Under the pieces are notes generated by a model, which saw only the letters and a program-made list of their open reading frames with translations, did not search any database and had not been told where the DNA came from. A DNA stretch of 64,000 bases from Sphingopyxis sp. DBS4. Lineage in GTDB: Bacteria > Pseudomonadota > Alphaproteobacteria > Sphingomonadales > Sphingomonadaceae. The stretch is taken from the NCBI RefSeq assembly GCF_024628865.1, contig NZ_CP102384.1, positions 3,483,001 to 3,547,000 of the forward strand, given 5' to 3'. Shown piece by piece: positions 1 through 9,582 of this stretch (positions within the stretch are counted from its first letter, which is position 1; each line of letters begins with the position of its first letter). Made by a program: the position numbers and the translations under genes.

Positions 1-1
1 G

Positions 2-208
2 CTCGACCCCGATATCCCGATCGACCGCCAGAGCCTCGCGGTGCTCGTCAGCGGCGACGTGACGGGATTTCGCCTGATCCTCGACAAGAAACCGCTCGGC
101 GACGCCGATGCGGGTCCGCAGATCCTGCCGCGCCCCGGCATCCATATGCTCGCGCTCGTCGATCCCGGCGGGCGGATGATCGACCGGGTGCGATTCACGG
201 TGCGGTGA
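2..208 (+). CDS. pbpC: C-terminal end of a penicillin-binding protein 1C-like protein (5' truncated by window)
   Basis: Only the last 68 codons are present, in the frame starting at base 2 and ending with TGA at 206-208. The translation has the pattern DPDIP..RQ.L...SGDV..F.L.LD.KPLG, then a glycine/histidine turn and a terminal LVDPGGRMIDRVRFTVR. This resembles the beta-sandwich C-terminal domain (BiPBP_C) of bifunctional PBP1c, a periplasmic glycosyltransferase/transpeptidase. The glycosyltransferase and transpeptidase domains would lie upstream, outside the window. The name rests on C-terminal pattern recognition only; any protein ending in such a domain would look the same. Confidence 0.6.
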   Translation, partial: LDPDIPIDRQSLAVLVSGDVTGFRLILDKKPLGDADAGPQILPRPGIHMLALVDPGGRMIDRVRFTVR

Positions 209-310
209 ACCGCCGTAACGCGCGTGAAATTAAGTTGCGCTGACGCGCGGAGCGGTTAGTCTGCGCCGCCAGGAGAGGGGGCCGTTCGGGCGCCCCAAAG
301 GGGATATTTG

Positions 311-1942
311 ATGATATTTGGCCGCGTCAAACCGCTCGACGCCATCCTGGCTACAGCCGAGAAAAAAGGGCTGCATCGCACGCTCGGCGCCTTCCAGCTC
401 ACCATGCTCGGCATCGGCGCCGTCATCGGCACCGGCATCTTCGTGCTGACGTCCGAAGCCGCGCAAAAGGCGGGCCCGGCGATGCTGCTGAGCTTCGTCG
501 TCGCGGGCTTCGTTTGCGCGGTCGCGGCACTCTGCTATTCCGAACTAGCGTCGATGGTCCCCGTCTCGGGCTCGGCCTATACCTACAGCTATGCCGTGGT
601 CGGCGAAATCCTCGCCTGGATGGTCGGCTGGGCGCTGATCCTCGAATATGCAGTGGGCGCCAGCGCGGTCGCGGTCGGCTGGTCGAACCACGCGGTCGGG
701 CTATTGAACTCGCTGGGGTGGCATATACCCGCGGCGATCAGCAACGCCGATGCGCTGATGGCGCATATGCAACTCGCGATCGGCGCGGCGCCCAGCGAGG
801 ATCTCGACAAGGCGCTCGCGGTCGGCGGCTGGATCAACGTTCCTGCGATCATCGTGATCGGCTTCGTGACCTGGCTTCTCGTGATCGGCACGACCGAAAG
901 CGCACGCGTCAACGCCGTGCTCGTGCTGATCAAGATTGCCGCGCTGACCGCCTTCATCGCGCTGACGCTGCCGGTCCTCAATTCGGACAATTTCAACCCG
1001 TTCATGCCGACCGGAATCGGCAATCCGCTCAGCTCCTCGGGGCTCGGCGTGCTCGGCGCCGCGGCCTCGATCTTCTTCGCCTATGTCGGCTTCGACGCCG
1101 TTTCGACCGCCGCCGAGGAAACCAAGAATCCGCAGCGCAACGTCCCGATCGGCCTGATCGGCTCGCTGGTGATCTGCACCATCTTCTATCTGCTCGTCGC
1201 GTCGGGCGCGATCGGCGCGATCGGCGCGCAGCCGGTCGCCAACGCCGCCGGTCAGATATTGTCGCCGGGTTCGCCGGAGCTCGCGGGCCGCTGCGCGACG
1301 CTGGTCGCCGGCGGGTTCGTCGAGCCGCTCGTCTGCTCGAAGGAAGCGCTGGTCCATGTCCTCGAAGCGATCGACTGGCCGTTCGTCGGCCGGCTCGTCG
1401 GCCTTGCCGCCGTGCTCGCGCTGCCGTCGGTCGTGCTGATGATGATGTTCGGCCAGACCCGCATCTTCTTCACCATGGCGCGCGACGGCCTGCTGCCCGA
1501 AAAGCTGGCCTCGGTGCACAGCAAATATCGCACCCCGCACGTCGTCACCGTCGTCACCGGCGTCTGCGCCGCCTTCGCGGCCGCAGTGCTGCCGGTCGGC
1601 AAGCTCGCCGACTATTCGAACGCGGGCACCTTGTTCGCCTTCTTCATGGTCGCGATTTCGGTGATGGTGCTGCGCCGCACCGACCCGAATCGCCATCGGC
1701 CGTTCCGCACGCCGCTGGTCTTCGTCGTCGCGCCGCTGGCGATCCTCGGCTGCGTCGTGCTCTATCTGTCGCTGCCGCTGACCGCGAAGCTGGTGCTGCC
1801 GATCTGGGGCGCCATCGGCCTGCTCATCTATTTCGGCTACAGCCGCTCGCGCAGCCACGTCGGCCGCGGGCTCGTGGAAGTGCACGAACTCGACTCCGAC
1901 GCGCCGCCGCCGCCGGTGCCCCCGACGCCGTCGTTCGACTGA
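311..1942 (+). CDS. APC-superfamily amino acid permease (CAT/YfnA-like)
   Basis: This 543-residue inner-membrane protein has about 12 hydrophobic segments. Near the N-terminus is the unwound first-helix signature GIGAVIGTGIF (residues 34-44), typical of amino acid-polyamine-organocation carriers, followed by SELASMVPVSGSAYTYSY, which fits the cationic amino acid transporter branch. It probably imports an amino acid by proton symport; the substrate cannot be read. ATG at 311 is preferred over the in-frame TTG at 308 because AAAGGGGA at 297-304 sits at good spacing. The C-terminal tail is proline-rich (PPPPVPPTPS) and presumably cytoplasmic. The gene stands alone: a strong terminator follows, and the next gene is on the other strand. 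Confidence 0.9.
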   Translation: MIFGRVKPLDAILATAEKKGLHRTLGAFQLTMLGIGAVIGTGIFVLTSEAAQKAGPAMLLSFVVAGFVCAVAALCYSELASMVPVSGSAYTYSYAVVGEILAWMVGWALILEYAVGASAVAVGWSNHAVGLLNSLGWHIPAAISNADALMAHMQLAIGAAPSEDLDKALAVGGWINVPAIIVIGFVTWLLVIGTTESARVNAVLVLIKIAALTAFIALTLPVLNSDNFNPFMPTGIGNPLSSSGLGVLGAAASIFFAYVGFDAVSTAAEETKNPQRNVPIGLIGSLVICTIFYLLVASGAIGAIGAQPVANAAGQILSPGSPELAGRCATLVAGGFVEPLVCSKEALVHVLEAIDWPFVGRLVGLAAVLALPSVVLMMMFGQTRIFFTMARDGLLPEKLASVHSKYRTPHVVTVVTGVCAAFAAAVLPVGKLADYSNAGTLFAFFMVAISVMVLRRTDPNRHRPFRTPLVFVVAPLAILGCVVLYLSLPLTAKLVLPIWGAIGLLIYFGYSRSRSHVGRGLVEVHELDSDAPPPPVPPTPSFD

Positions 1943-1967
1943 CGGCCGGGACCATCAAAAAGGGGGG

Positions 1968-1995
1968 AAAGGGGGCTTCGGCCCCCTTTCTTTTT
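1968..1995 (+). terminator. Intrinsic terminator of the amino acid permease gene
   Basis: AAAGGGGGC, a TTCG tetraloop and GCCCCCTTT form a strong hairpin at 1968-1989, followed by C and five T residues. It begins 25 nt after the permease stop codon and is a textbook Rho-independent terminator on the plus strand. Confidence 0.9.
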
Positions 1996-2063
1996 GCGAG
2001 TTCAGGACTGGCTTATTTCAGCATCCACGGCCCGGTGCTTTCCAGCCGACGCGGCGCCCGTTA

Positions 2064-2220
2064 TTTTTCGCACAAAGCCACAAAGCCACGAAGAAGAAGG
2101 CTTGGGCCGACAGGCCCTTTCCTCCATCAACGGTGCGGCTAGTCGCGCGGTCGCAAAGGAAATCCGCTTCGCGGCTGGCGCGACATCTTCGTGGCTTTGT
2201 GCCTTTGTGCGAAACAAAAA
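2064..2220. repeat. Large imperfect palindrome, element E1 of a three-copy family
   Basis: This fills most of the roughly 320-nt gap between convergent genes. Its outer arms, 2067-2094 and 2186-2213, are 28 nt each and complementary except at one position. They are built from short repeats of the form CACAAAGCCACAAAG. The core holds GGGCCGACAGGCCC and a CGCTTCGCGG hairpin. Similar arms (CGCAGAG/CGCGGAG repeats) and similar cores recur at 45214-45419 and 48135-48352. No coding signal is credible: open frames here simply follow the palindrome. The rest of the gap (1996-2063, 2221-2313) shows nothing clear. Confidence 0.8.
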
Positions 2221-2313
2221 GAGCGCGGCGTCGAAGGACAAGGCAGACCATGACCCCCGAAACAAGCCTGTCGAAGGTCCAGGCGAACAAGAGCCGAACC
2301 GGAGTCCGTGTCC

Positions 2314-3561
2314 TCAATAGGGCGTGCGCGGCGCGGTGCCGGGGCGGGTGAAGAGCTTGCCGCGCTCGGCCCAGAAGACCAGCGCCAGCCCCACCACCCC
2401 CGAAATCAGAAAGGCATAGGCGAGCGGCAGCGTCGATCCGTCATAGAGCTGGCCGATCGCAGCGCCCATCGCGGCGGCGAGCAAGGTCTTGCAAAAGCTC
2501 TGATAGGAGGAGGCGACCCCGGCCATATGACCGAAATCCTCCATCGCGATCGACCCGAAATTGCTGCCGATGAAGCCGATCAGCCCGACGTTGACCATCA
2601 TCAGCAACGTGAACATCCACAAGGTCTCGGCGCCGCTCATCGCGACGGCGATCTGCGCGATCGACGTCGCCATGAAGGCAAAGGTCGCGCTCTGCGACAC
2701 ACGCCGCGCGCCGAAGCGCTCGACGATCGCGGCGTTCGAGAAATTGGCGATCGCAATCCCCGCCGCGACGCAGGCGAAGACCAGCGGGAACCAGCTCTGC
2801 GCCCCGAACACCTCGGCGATGATCTGCTCGCTGCTGTTGAGATAGCCATAGAGCGCGCCCTGCATCATCGCCGAGGCGATCATATAGCCCGCGGCGCGGC
2901 GATGCCGCGTCACCGTCGCCCAGCCCGCGATCATCGTCCGCGCGTCGAGCGGGCGGATGTCCTCGCGCGCCAGCGTCTCGGGCAAACGGCGCAGCCACAG
3001 CAGCATGACGCAGCCCATCACCGCAAGGACGATGAAGATCGCGCGCCAGTTCGCGAAGGCGGTGATCCCCGCGCCCATGGTGGGCGCGATCGCGGGGACG
3101 ATCATGAAGACGAGGAAGATCATCGACAGCCGCTTCGCCATCGCGTCGCCCGAGAAGAGGTCGCGGATCACCGCGACGACGATCACGCCGAGCGCGGCGC
3201 TGATCAGCCCGTGCCCGAAGCGCAGCGCGAGCAGCATCGGAAAGCTGGTCGCGAGTCCGCAGCCGATCGAGAAAGCGACATAGGCGAACAGCGCCGGCAC
3301 TAGCACGCCCTTGCGCCCGAAACGGTCGGAGAGCGGGCCGTAGAAGAGCGACCCGGCGCCGATGCCGAAGAGATAGGTCGAGATGACATATTGCCGGTCG
3401 TTGGCGACCGTGACCCCCAGCCCGTCGCCGATCGCGGGCAGCGCGGGCAGCATCGAATCGATGGCGAGCGCATTCAGCGCCATGACCATCGCCATCATGA
3501 ACACCATTTCGCGGCCGCCGGGCATGCGGGACCGCTGGGGGGATTCGGTCATTTTGTGCAT
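2314..3561 (-). CDS. Bcr/CflA-type MFS drug-resistance exporter
   Basis: This is a 415-residue, 12-TM major facilitator with the DHA1/Bcr-CflA look: LNALAIDSMLPALPAIGDGLG in the first helix (D35, P39), then motif A as GPLSDRFGRK (residues 75-84). Members export drugs such as bicyclomycin and chloramphenicol, or metabolites, by proton antiport. ATG at 3561 is preferred because a TAGGG box lies about 8 nt upstream; ATG 3552 or the longer start at 3582 are possible. The gene is monocistronic, with palindromic intergenic DNA on both sides. The substrate is unknown. Confidence 0.88.
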   Translation of the reverse strand: MHKMTESPQRSRMPGGREMVFMMAMVMALNALAIDSMLPALPAIGDGLGVTVANDRQYVISTYLFGIGAGSLFYGPLSDRFGRKGVLVPALFAYVAFSIGCGLATSFPMLLALRFGHGLISAALGVIVVAVIRDLFSGDAMAKRLSMIFLVFMIVPAIAPTMGAGITAFANWRAIFIVLAVMGCVMLLWLRRLPETLAREDIRPLDARTMIAGWATVTRHRRAAGYMIASAMMQGALYGYLNSSEQIIAEVFGAQSWFPLVFACVAAGIAIANFSNAAIVERFGARRVSQSATFAFMATSIAQIAVAMSGAETLWMFTLLMMVNVGLIGFIGSNFGSIAMEDFGHMAGVASSYQSFCKTLLAAAMGAAIGQLYDGSTLPLAYAFLISGVVGLALVFWAERGKLFTRPGTAPRTPY

Positions 3562-3693
3562 TGCGGCGGCCCTATGCGCCACCCCGCCCGCTTTGGATAG
3601 CCCCCGAGGGGCGAAAAGCTATGCAAGCGAGGGGGATGGGGTGTCTGCGCGATTGGAATGGAGGGGTTCGACCGGAAGCTGCCCCATCTTACA

Positions 3694-3792
3694 TCGTCAT
3701 CCCGGACGTGATCCGGGATCCATTCATCCGGCGCTGAGAGAATGGATCCCGGATCAAGCCTGTCCTGAGCCTGCCGAAGGGTCCGGGATGAC
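3694..3792. repeat. Composite intergenic palindrome (CGTCATCCCGGA type)
   Basis: CGTCATCCCGGA begins the element and TCCGGGATGACG closes it. Inside are GATCCGGGATCCATTC and its inverse GAATGGATCCCGGATC. A short AAGCCTGTCCTGAGCC insert resembles fragments seen in other intergenic spacers. With the next element it occupies the roughly 470-nt gap 3562-4030, which holds no gene. Confidence 0.7.
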
Positions 3793-3827
3793 GAGAGTTT
3801 GGAAGTCGCGCGTAGCGTTTCTTATCG

Positions 3828-3908
3828 TCGTCATTCCCGCGAAAGCGGGAACCCAAAGCGTGCGTCGGCTGACCCCACTCTGGGTTCCCGCTTTCGCGGG
3901 AATGACGA
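3828..3908. repeat. Perfect inverted repeat, 28-bp arms
   Basis: Arms 3828-3855 and 3881-3908 are exact reverse complements over 28 nt, starting TCGTCATTCCCGCG, separated by 25 nt. Each arm contains its own small CCCGCGAAAGCGGG hairpin. The element resembles the short CGTCAT-type palindromes at 30090-30117 and 45087-45115. Confidence 0.85.
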
Positions 3909-3976
3909 AGGTGGGGAGGGGGCAGCTCTCCACCCCAAAATCGCCATCGACAAAGCCCGCGCAACACATGCCCACG

Positions 3977-4008
3977 AAAAAGGCCGCCTCCGACGGGGAG
4001 CGGCCCTT
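3977..4008 (-). terminator. Intrinsic terminator for the small gene at 4031-4333
   Basis: On the minus strand GGCCGCTCC, a short loop and GGAGGCGGCC form a GC-rich hairpin with one bulge, followed by TTTTT. It starts about 20 nt past the stop codon at 4031 and so ends the M16 peptidase transcript. Confidence 0.75.
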
Positions 4009-4030
4009 TCCCATTTCGAACCCGAAAAAA

Positions 4031-4333
4031 TCAGGCCTGGCGCGTGCCGGTCATCGCCATCGAGCCGAACGGGCCGGCCTTGATCGTGCCGGTCAGCGTG
4101 TCGCCGTCGATCGTCGCTTCGGCCTCCAGCGTCATCGGCATCGGCACTTTCATGTTCATGGTCCAGGTCAGCTTGTTGCCGTCGACCTTGCCATTCTCGA
4201 CATCGAGCGACCCCATCGCGCCGGCATTCTGGCCGGTGAAGCTGTCGCCGTCGCTCTTCACCGTGAAGACCGATTTCTGGTCGCCCATCGGCGACTTGGT
4301 GACGCAATCATAATTGCCGTCGACTCCAGACAT
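4031..4333 (-). CDS. Small conserved protein of unknown function (beta-rich, 100 aa)
   Basis: The protein is 100 residues with no signal peptide or membrane segment. It starts MSGVDGNYDCVTKSPMGDQK and consists of short alternating hydrophobic strands (SVFTVKSDGDSFTG, LTWTMNMKVPMPMTLEAEATIDGDTLTGTI), as in a small beta-barrel or lipid-binding-like fold. I do not recognise a named family. A strong AGGAGAGG ribosome-binding site precedes the ATG. It follows the M16 peptidase gene by 24 nt on the same strand and shares its terminator, so the two are probably co-transcribed. Function unknown. Confidence 0.75.
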   Translation of the reverse strand: MSGVDGNYDCVTKSPMGDQKSVFTVKSDGDSFTGQNAGAMGSLDVENGKVDGNKLTWTMNMKVPMPMTLEAEATIDGDTLTGTIKAGPFGSMAMTGTRQA

Positions 4334-4357
4334 AAACCTCTCCTACTGAAACCAATG

Positions 4358-7252
4358 TTAGTTAGCGGGTTTCGCTATTTCCACCGGCAGGCCCAGTCCG
4401 TCAAGCTGCGGTTTCACCACCGCGGCGTCGCCGACCACGACATAGACGAGATCGCCGGTGCTGAGCGCCTTCCGCGCCGCGGCATCGACCTCGGCCGTCG
4501 TCATCGCCTCATAGGTCGCGGGCAGCGTCTCGTAATAATTGTCGGGGCGGCCGAACTTCACGATCTGGCGCATCCCGCCGAGGACGTCGCCCGACGTTTC
4601 GAAGCTGCCCGGCAGTTCGCGGACGCTGCCGTTCACCGTCCGCTCCAGCTCTTCCTTGGTGACGCCCTTGTCGCCGAGGAATTCGGTAAGGTCGGTCTGG
4701 AACGCCTTGATCGAATCGCCGGTACGGTCGGCCTGGACCGGCGCCGCCACGATCCAGCTCACCCGGTCCTGGTCGGAGGTGATGCGCGAGCGCACGCCAT
4801 AGGACCAGCCCTTGGTCTCGCGCAGGTCCATGTTGAAGCGCGACAGGAAATCGCCGCCGAAGATGTCGTTCGCCGACCGCAGCACTTCGAGTGTATCGCC
4901 GCCCTTCGCATCGAGCACCTTGCCGGCGAGGATCACCGACTGCGGCGATTTCGGCCGGTCGACGAGCAGAATGCGCGGCTGCGGCTTCGGAATCGCGATC
5001 TCGAAATGCTTTTCGGGCTTGGCTCCCGCAGGCGCCTTCCAATCGCCGAAGGCGGTATCGAGCGCCCTGGTGATCTCCTTCAGCGTGGTGTCGCCGACGA
5101 CGAAGATACGCGCATTGTCGGGGCGGACCCACGCGTCGTGGAACGCCGCAAGTTGATCGCGCGTCGCCGCGGTCACCGCCGCCGCGTCGCCCAAGCCCGA
5201 CGGCGGGATGCCATAGGGATGATCGGCACCATAGAGCGCCGGCATCAGCACCCGGCTGGCGATCGCATTGGGGTTGTTGAGCTCGGCCTGGAGGCGATTG
5301 AGCTGCTGCACCCGCACGCGCTCCAGTTCCTTCGCATCGAAAGCGGGGTTCCGGATATAATCGGCGAGCAAGCCGAGCGACGGAGCGAGGTTCGGTTTCA
5401 GCGCGAACAGGCTGAACACCGTCTCATCGGCGCTCGCCGATCCGTCGATCTGCGCGCCGAGGCGCTCCTTCGCTTCGGCAAAGGCGATCGAATCCTTGCT
5501 CGTCGTGCCTTCGTCCATCAGGCTGAGCATTAGCGACTGGGTGCCGAGCGCATTGTGCGGATCGGCGGCATAGCCCGCGTCGAAGCTGACCGCGACCTGC
5601 ACCGTCGGCACCGTCGTGCGGCGCGCAAAGACGACTTCGATGCCGTTCCTGAGCTTCGCCCGTTCGATCGCCGGGAAATCGAGTGCCTTCAGATCGGCGA
5701 CCGCCGGCATCTGCGACCGGTCGGCGATCGAGGTCGCTCCCACGGCGCCCCCATTCGATCCGGCGCCGGGGCCGACATCGCCGAGCGCCGGGTTCCAGTA
5801 CCGGTCGGGCGCGACGCCGATGGCCTTGCCCGCGATCACCGCGCCGCCGCGATTCTCACCGCCCTCGGTGCGCTCGCCCGGCGTGTAGGTCAGCGAAAAG
5901 ACCGGACGCGACATCCATTTGTTCGCGACCGCCTTCACCTGCTCGGGCGTCGCCTTGGCGAGCCGGTCGAGCTCGGTCTTGTAATAGGCGGGATCGTTCG
6001 AATAGAGCGCGCCCTCGGCCAGCGTCACCGCCTTGCCGCCGAAGCCCCCGACCGATTCGAGCCCCGCGATCGTACCGCCGAGATAGCTCGCCGCCGCGCG
6101 CTGCAACTCGTCGGCGGTCGGGCCGGTCGCGAGGAAGTCTGCGATCTGGGCGTCGAGCTTGTCGCCGACGACCTTCGGATCGACCCCCGGCTTCACATCG
6201 GCCTGGACGATCAGGAAACCCGCATCCTCCAGCGTCTGCGTGCCAGCGGCGACGCTGACCGCGACCGGATCCTTGCGCACCATCGCATTGTCGAGCCGCG
6301 ACGAGGACAGCCCGCCGAGTACCGTGGTCGCCATCTGCAGCGCCACCGCGTCGGCGTCATTGAGCCCCGGAACCGCCCACATGCGATAGATGCGCGTCGT
6401 CGGGATCAGATCCTTGACCTCTTTCGCGAGCGGAGCGGGCAGCGTCGGGACCGAGGTTTCGGGCGCCTTCACCTGCGGGCCGCGCGGAATGTCGCCGAAC
6501 CATTCGGTCACCTTTGCCTTGGCAGTCGCAAGGTCGACGTCGCCCGCAAGCACGAGAACGGCGTTGTTCGGGCCGTAATTGTCGGTGAACCACTTCTTCA
6601 CGTCGGCAAGGCTCGCCGTATTGAGGTCGGTCATCGAGCCGATCGTGCTGTGGTGATAGGGATGCCCCTTGGGAAAGAGATTCTCGAAAATCTCGTAGCG
6701 CAGCAGGCCATAGGGATTGTTGTCGCCCTGGCGCTTTTCATTCTGGACGACGCCGCGCTGGTTATCGAGCTTTTCCTGCGTAATGCCGCCGAGCAGGTGC
6801 CCCATGCGGTCGCTTTCGAGGAACAAGGCGCGGTCGAGCGCGCCGGTCGGCACCGTCTCGAAATAATTGGTGCGGTCGACGTTGGTCGTGCCGTTGAAAT
6901 CGGTCGCACCGACTTGTTGCAGCGGCTCGAAGAAATCGCCGGGCGCATTTTCGGACCCGTTGAACATCAGATGCTCGAACAGGTGCGCGAAGCCCGTCTT
7001 GCCCGCGGGCTCGTTCTTCGACCCGACGCGATACCAGACCGACACCGCGACGACCGGCGCCTTGTGATCCTCGTGCACGATGACGCGCAGGCCGTTGTCG
7101 AGCGTGAAGCTCTGATAGGGGATGTCGACCGCCTTCACGAGTTCGGCGATCGGGGCGGGCTTTGCCTCCTTCGCCTTGGCGAGCGCCGGACCGGCGGCGA
7201 CGAGCGAGGTCGACAGGGCAAGGGCGATGGCGAATCGATGAAAACGGGGCAT
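4358..7252 (-). CDS. Periplasmic M16 family zinc peptidase (two-domain, pitrilysin/PqqL type)
   Basis: This 964-residue exported metallopeptidase has a signal peptide (MPRFHRFAIALALSTSL...PALA). The inverted zinc motif HLFEH is at residues 90-94, with the third ligand Glu near residue 172 (NEKRQ), matching the HXXEH(X)~76E pattern of M16 enzymes. A second, inactive M16 half follows (about 500-950). The family degrades or processes peptides in the periplasm. ATG at 7252 is chosen because AAGAGGAAG sits just upstream and it opens the signal peptide; the longer frame to 7318 adds an arginine-rich lead. A 100-aa protein is encoded just downstream. Confidence 0.9.
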   Translation of the reverse strand: MPRFHRFAIALALSTSLVAAGPALAKAKEAKPAPIAELVKAVDIPYQSFTLDNGLRVIVHEDHKAPVVAVSVWYRVGSKNEPAGKTGFAHLFEHLMFNGSENAPGDFFEPLQQVGATDFNGTTNVDRTNYFETVPTGALDRALFLESDRMGHLLGGITQEKLDNQRGVVQNEKRQGDNNPYGLLRYEIFENLFPKGHPYHHSTIGSMTDLNTASLADVKKWFTDNYGPNNAVLVLAGDVDLATAKAKVTEWFGDIPRGPQVKAPETSVPTLPAPLAKEVKDLIPTTRIYRMWAVPGLNDADAVALQMATTVLGGLSSSRLDNAMVRKDPVAVSVAAGTQTLEDAGFLIVQADVKPGVDPKVVGDKLDAQIADFLATGPTADELQRAAASYLGGTIAGLESVGGFGGKAVTLAEGALYSNDPAYYKTELDRLAKATPEQVKAVANKWMSRPVFSLTYTPGERTEGGENRGGAVIAGKAIGVAPDRYWNPALGDVGPGAGSNGGAVGATSIADRSQMPAVADLKALDFPAIERAKLRNGIEVVFARRTTVPTVQVAVSFDAGYAADPHNALGTQSLMLSLMDEGTTSKDSIAFAEAKERLGAQIDGSASADETVFSLFALKPNLAPSLGLLADYIRNPAFDAKELERVRVQQLNRLQAELNNPNAIASRVLMPALYGADHPYGIPPSGLGDAAAVTAATRDQLAAFHDAWVRPDNARIFVVGDTTLKEITRALDTAFGDWKAPAGAKPEKHFEIAIPKPQPRILLVDRPKSPQSVILAGKVLDAKGGDTLEVLRSANDIFGGDFLSRFNMDLRETKGWSYGVRSRITSDQDRVSWIVAAPVQADRTGDSIKAFQTDLTEFLGDKGVTKEELERTVNGSVRELPGSFETSGDVLGGMRQIVKFGRPDNYYETLPATYEAMTTAEVDAAARKALSTGDLVYVVVGDAAVVKPQLDGLGLPVEIAKPAN

Positions 7253-7352
7253 GGACTTCCTCTTGGATAGCGAGCGCGGGCGCGGACGGCCTGCGAGCGA
7301 CCGGGTGCCGGACGGCACTGTATCAGCGGTTTAGGACAGCCGTCTGCCGCAT

Positions 7353-9506
7353 TCAAGGCCGATAGAAGCGCGCTCCGCTGGCCCTGAGCGCCGCCGGATC
7401 GAACAGCACCGGCTTCAACCGGTGCGCGACGAACAGCGGCGCCTGGTCGTTGTAATGCGGACTGTCGGGCCGTGTCGTCGCGGCGCCGAAGGGCTGGATC
7501 GATTCCGAATGCACCTGCCCCGCTCTGTCCCAGGTCACGAACATGACGAAGCTGTCGCCGTGGCGGACCTTGAGCCGCCCGTCGGGCTCGACATCCCACA
7601 GGGTCGAGGCGCGCACCGTGTCGTTGCCGCCGTCGAGCGGCAGGTCGACGCGATGCGCCCCCTCGCCGTGACGCAGCCGCAGCACGGTGCCGAGCCTGGG
7701 GTCGAGGCCCGCAAAATGCTCCTGTAGATGCGCGACCGTCTCGCTCAGCACCTGGCGCGGGTCGGGGTCGGCCTTGCGCTGATAATGGCTGCCGTTCGCG
7801 GGGCGCAGCACCATCAGCGCGAGCGCATCGCCCTTGCCCTTGCCGTCGAGAGTCCAGTCCCATTTGCGCAGCAGATCCTGCGCCTCGGCCAGCGCCGGGT
7901 CGCCCTTGGTATCGAGCGCGAGCAGCCGATCGATCCACGCCTTGGCATAGCCCGTCTTCGCATAGGCGGTGTCGTATTTGATCGCCTTCAGCCGCGCCTC
8001 GTCAATCTGTCCCGACGCCTCGAACAGCTCGATCAGCCGCGTCGCGCGGTTGGTCATGTCGTCCTCGATGCCGAGCAGCGGCGAAAAGGCCGCCGGGTCG
8101 AGCTCGTCGCCCGGCCCCGCCGCGACCCACGGCGTGTTGTTCGCGTTCATCACATAACCCGAGCGCGGATTGACCAGCGCGGGCACGCGGTCGAACGGCA
8201 GCGTCTTCGTCCACACATCGGCCGAAGTGTCGCCCGGCAGGACGCCGCGCCAGTTGAAGCCCGCCGGCCGGTCGGGGAACATCGCGTTGTAGAACATCCC
8301 GATATTGCCCTTGGCATCGGCATAGATGAAATTCGTCGCGGGCACCCCCTGCCCGGCCATCGCCGCGCGCCATTCGGCGAAATTGCGCGCCTTGTTGAGC
8401 CGATAATATTGGGTGACCATCTTCGCCTGATCCATTCCGGCATAGCGGATCGCGAACGCGCCCTTGGCGTTGACGATCACCGGCCCCTGCACCGAGCGAT
8501 AGATGGTGCGCGGCACCGGGATCACGAACGGCCCATATTTGACGCGCAGCCAGATGCGCTTTTCCTCGAGCGGCCGCCATTTGCCGTCAAAGCGGTAGTT
8601 CTTGCCGCTCTCGTCGAGCACCAGCTTGTAGATGTCGATCAGGTCGGGCCGGTTCACCGTGTTGGTCCAGCCGAGATATTTATTGTGGCCGAGGAAGGGG
8701 TACGGCGAGCCGGGGAAATTCGCGCCCGCGAAATCCCATCCCTCGCCCGAATGCACCACCAGTTCGTACCAGGCGACACCGCCGGTCCACGGCTGGTGCG
8801 AGTTGGAGACGAGCCGCGTCGCGCCGTCGGGCGCGCGCGACGGCGCGACCGCGAAACCGTTCGATCCATTGGCCTCGGGATCGCGCCCGACCGGGGTCAG
8901 CTCGCGCGGCACCAGCTTGCCCTTGGCGTCGAGCGATGGCCCGCCCTCGCGCCCCAGCACCTTGTCCTCGGTCAGTCCGCCGAGCACCGAATCGAGCCCG
9001 AAGAAGAAAGGCGAGCGCAGCACGAAGCCCGCGACGACATCTTCGCCGGTGACCGGAAACAGCCCCGACAATCGTACCTCGTCCGGATGCTTGTCGGCAT
9101 AATGGTTGAGCCCCGCGGCATAGGCGGTGAAGAGTTTCCGGACATCTTCGGGAAGCTGCGGCCAGTCGCGCGCGGTCGTCGCGCGAACGCCGAGCAGCGC
9201 CTCGGCATAGTCGACCTTCGCACCATCCGCGCCAAGCATCGCCCCCGCACGCCCGCGCGTCATCGCAAGCACCTCCTGCAAGGTCGAAAAATCATCCTCG
9301 GCATGGGCGTAAGCGACGCCATAGGCGACGTCGGCGTCGGTGCGCCCAAAGATATGCGGCACCCCGAATTTGTCGCGCGCGATCTGCACATCGCTCGGCT
9401 TGAAAGCGGGCGCAGCCGGTGCCTTCGCGCTCAGCGGCTCCCAGACGGCGAGCCCGACGAGCGCCGCGACCACGATCAGCAGGAGGCCGATGAAAAATTT
9501 GCGCAT
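7353..9506 (-). CDS. Penicillin/acyl-homoserine-lactone acylase family hydrolase (Ntn hydrolase)
   Basis: This 717-residue exported precursor starts with a hydrophobic segment ([22 protein letters not shown]). An alpha-chain region and spacer lead to [13 protein letters not shown], where Ser at about residue 215 would be the N-terminal nucleophile exposed by self-cleavage. The following [15 protein letters not shown] is typical of the PvdQ/QuiP/aculeacin acylase group, which cleave long-chain amides such as AHL signals, cyclic lipopeptides or siderophore precursors. Start codons at 9527, 9518 and 9506 are in frame; 9506 is preferred because GGGAAAGCGG precedes it. The true substrate cannot be told from sequence. 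Confidence 0.88.
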   Translation of the reverse strand: MRKFFIGLLLIVVAALVGLAVWEPLSAKAPAAPAFKPSDVQIARDKFGVPHIFGRTDADVAYGVAYAHAEDDFSTLQEVLAMTRGRAGAMLGADGAKVDYAEALLGVRATTARDWPQLPEDVRKLFTAYAAGLNHYADKHPDEVRLSGLFPVTGEDVVAGFVLRSPFFFGLDSVLGGLTEDKVLGREGGPSLDAKGKLVPRELTPVGRDPEANGSNGFAVAPSRAPDGATRLVSNSHQPWTGGVAWYELVVHSGEGWDFAGANFPGSPYPFLGHNKYLGWTNTVNRPDLIDIYKLVLDESGKNYRFDGKWRPLEEKRIWLRVKYGPFVIPVPRTIYRSVQGPVIVNAKGAFAIRYAGMDQAKMVTQYYRLNKARNFAEWRAAMAGQGVPATNFIYADAKGNIGMFYNAMFPDRPAGFNWRGVLPGDTSADVWTKTLPFDRVPALVNPRSGYVMNANNTPWVAAGPGDELDPAAFSPLLGIEDDMTNRATRLIELFEASGQIDEARLKAIKYDTAYAKTGYAKAWIDRLLALDTKGDPALAEAQDLLRKWDWTLDGKGKGDALALMVLRPANGSHYQRKADPDPRQVLSETVAHLQEHFAGLDPRLGTVLRLRHGEGAHRVDLPLDGGNDTVRASTLWDVEPDGRLKVRHGDSFVMFVTWDRAGQVHSESIQPFGAATTRPDSPHYNDQAPLFVAHRLKPVLFDPAALRASGARFYRP

Positions 9507-9582
9507 CCGCTTTCCCATTCCATGCATTATCAGTCGCGACAGCGCCTCATGGCGGAAAATTCGCAGCGCGGGAAGCCATGCT

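Noticed and set aside
2064..2220. CRISPR array or tRNA
   Set aside because: The repeats are inverted rather than regularly spaced direct copies, and no cloverleaf with anticodon is present.
5555..7270. 571-codon frame opposite the M16 peptidase
   Set aside because: Antisense shadow; the zinc motif and signal peptide lie on the other strand.
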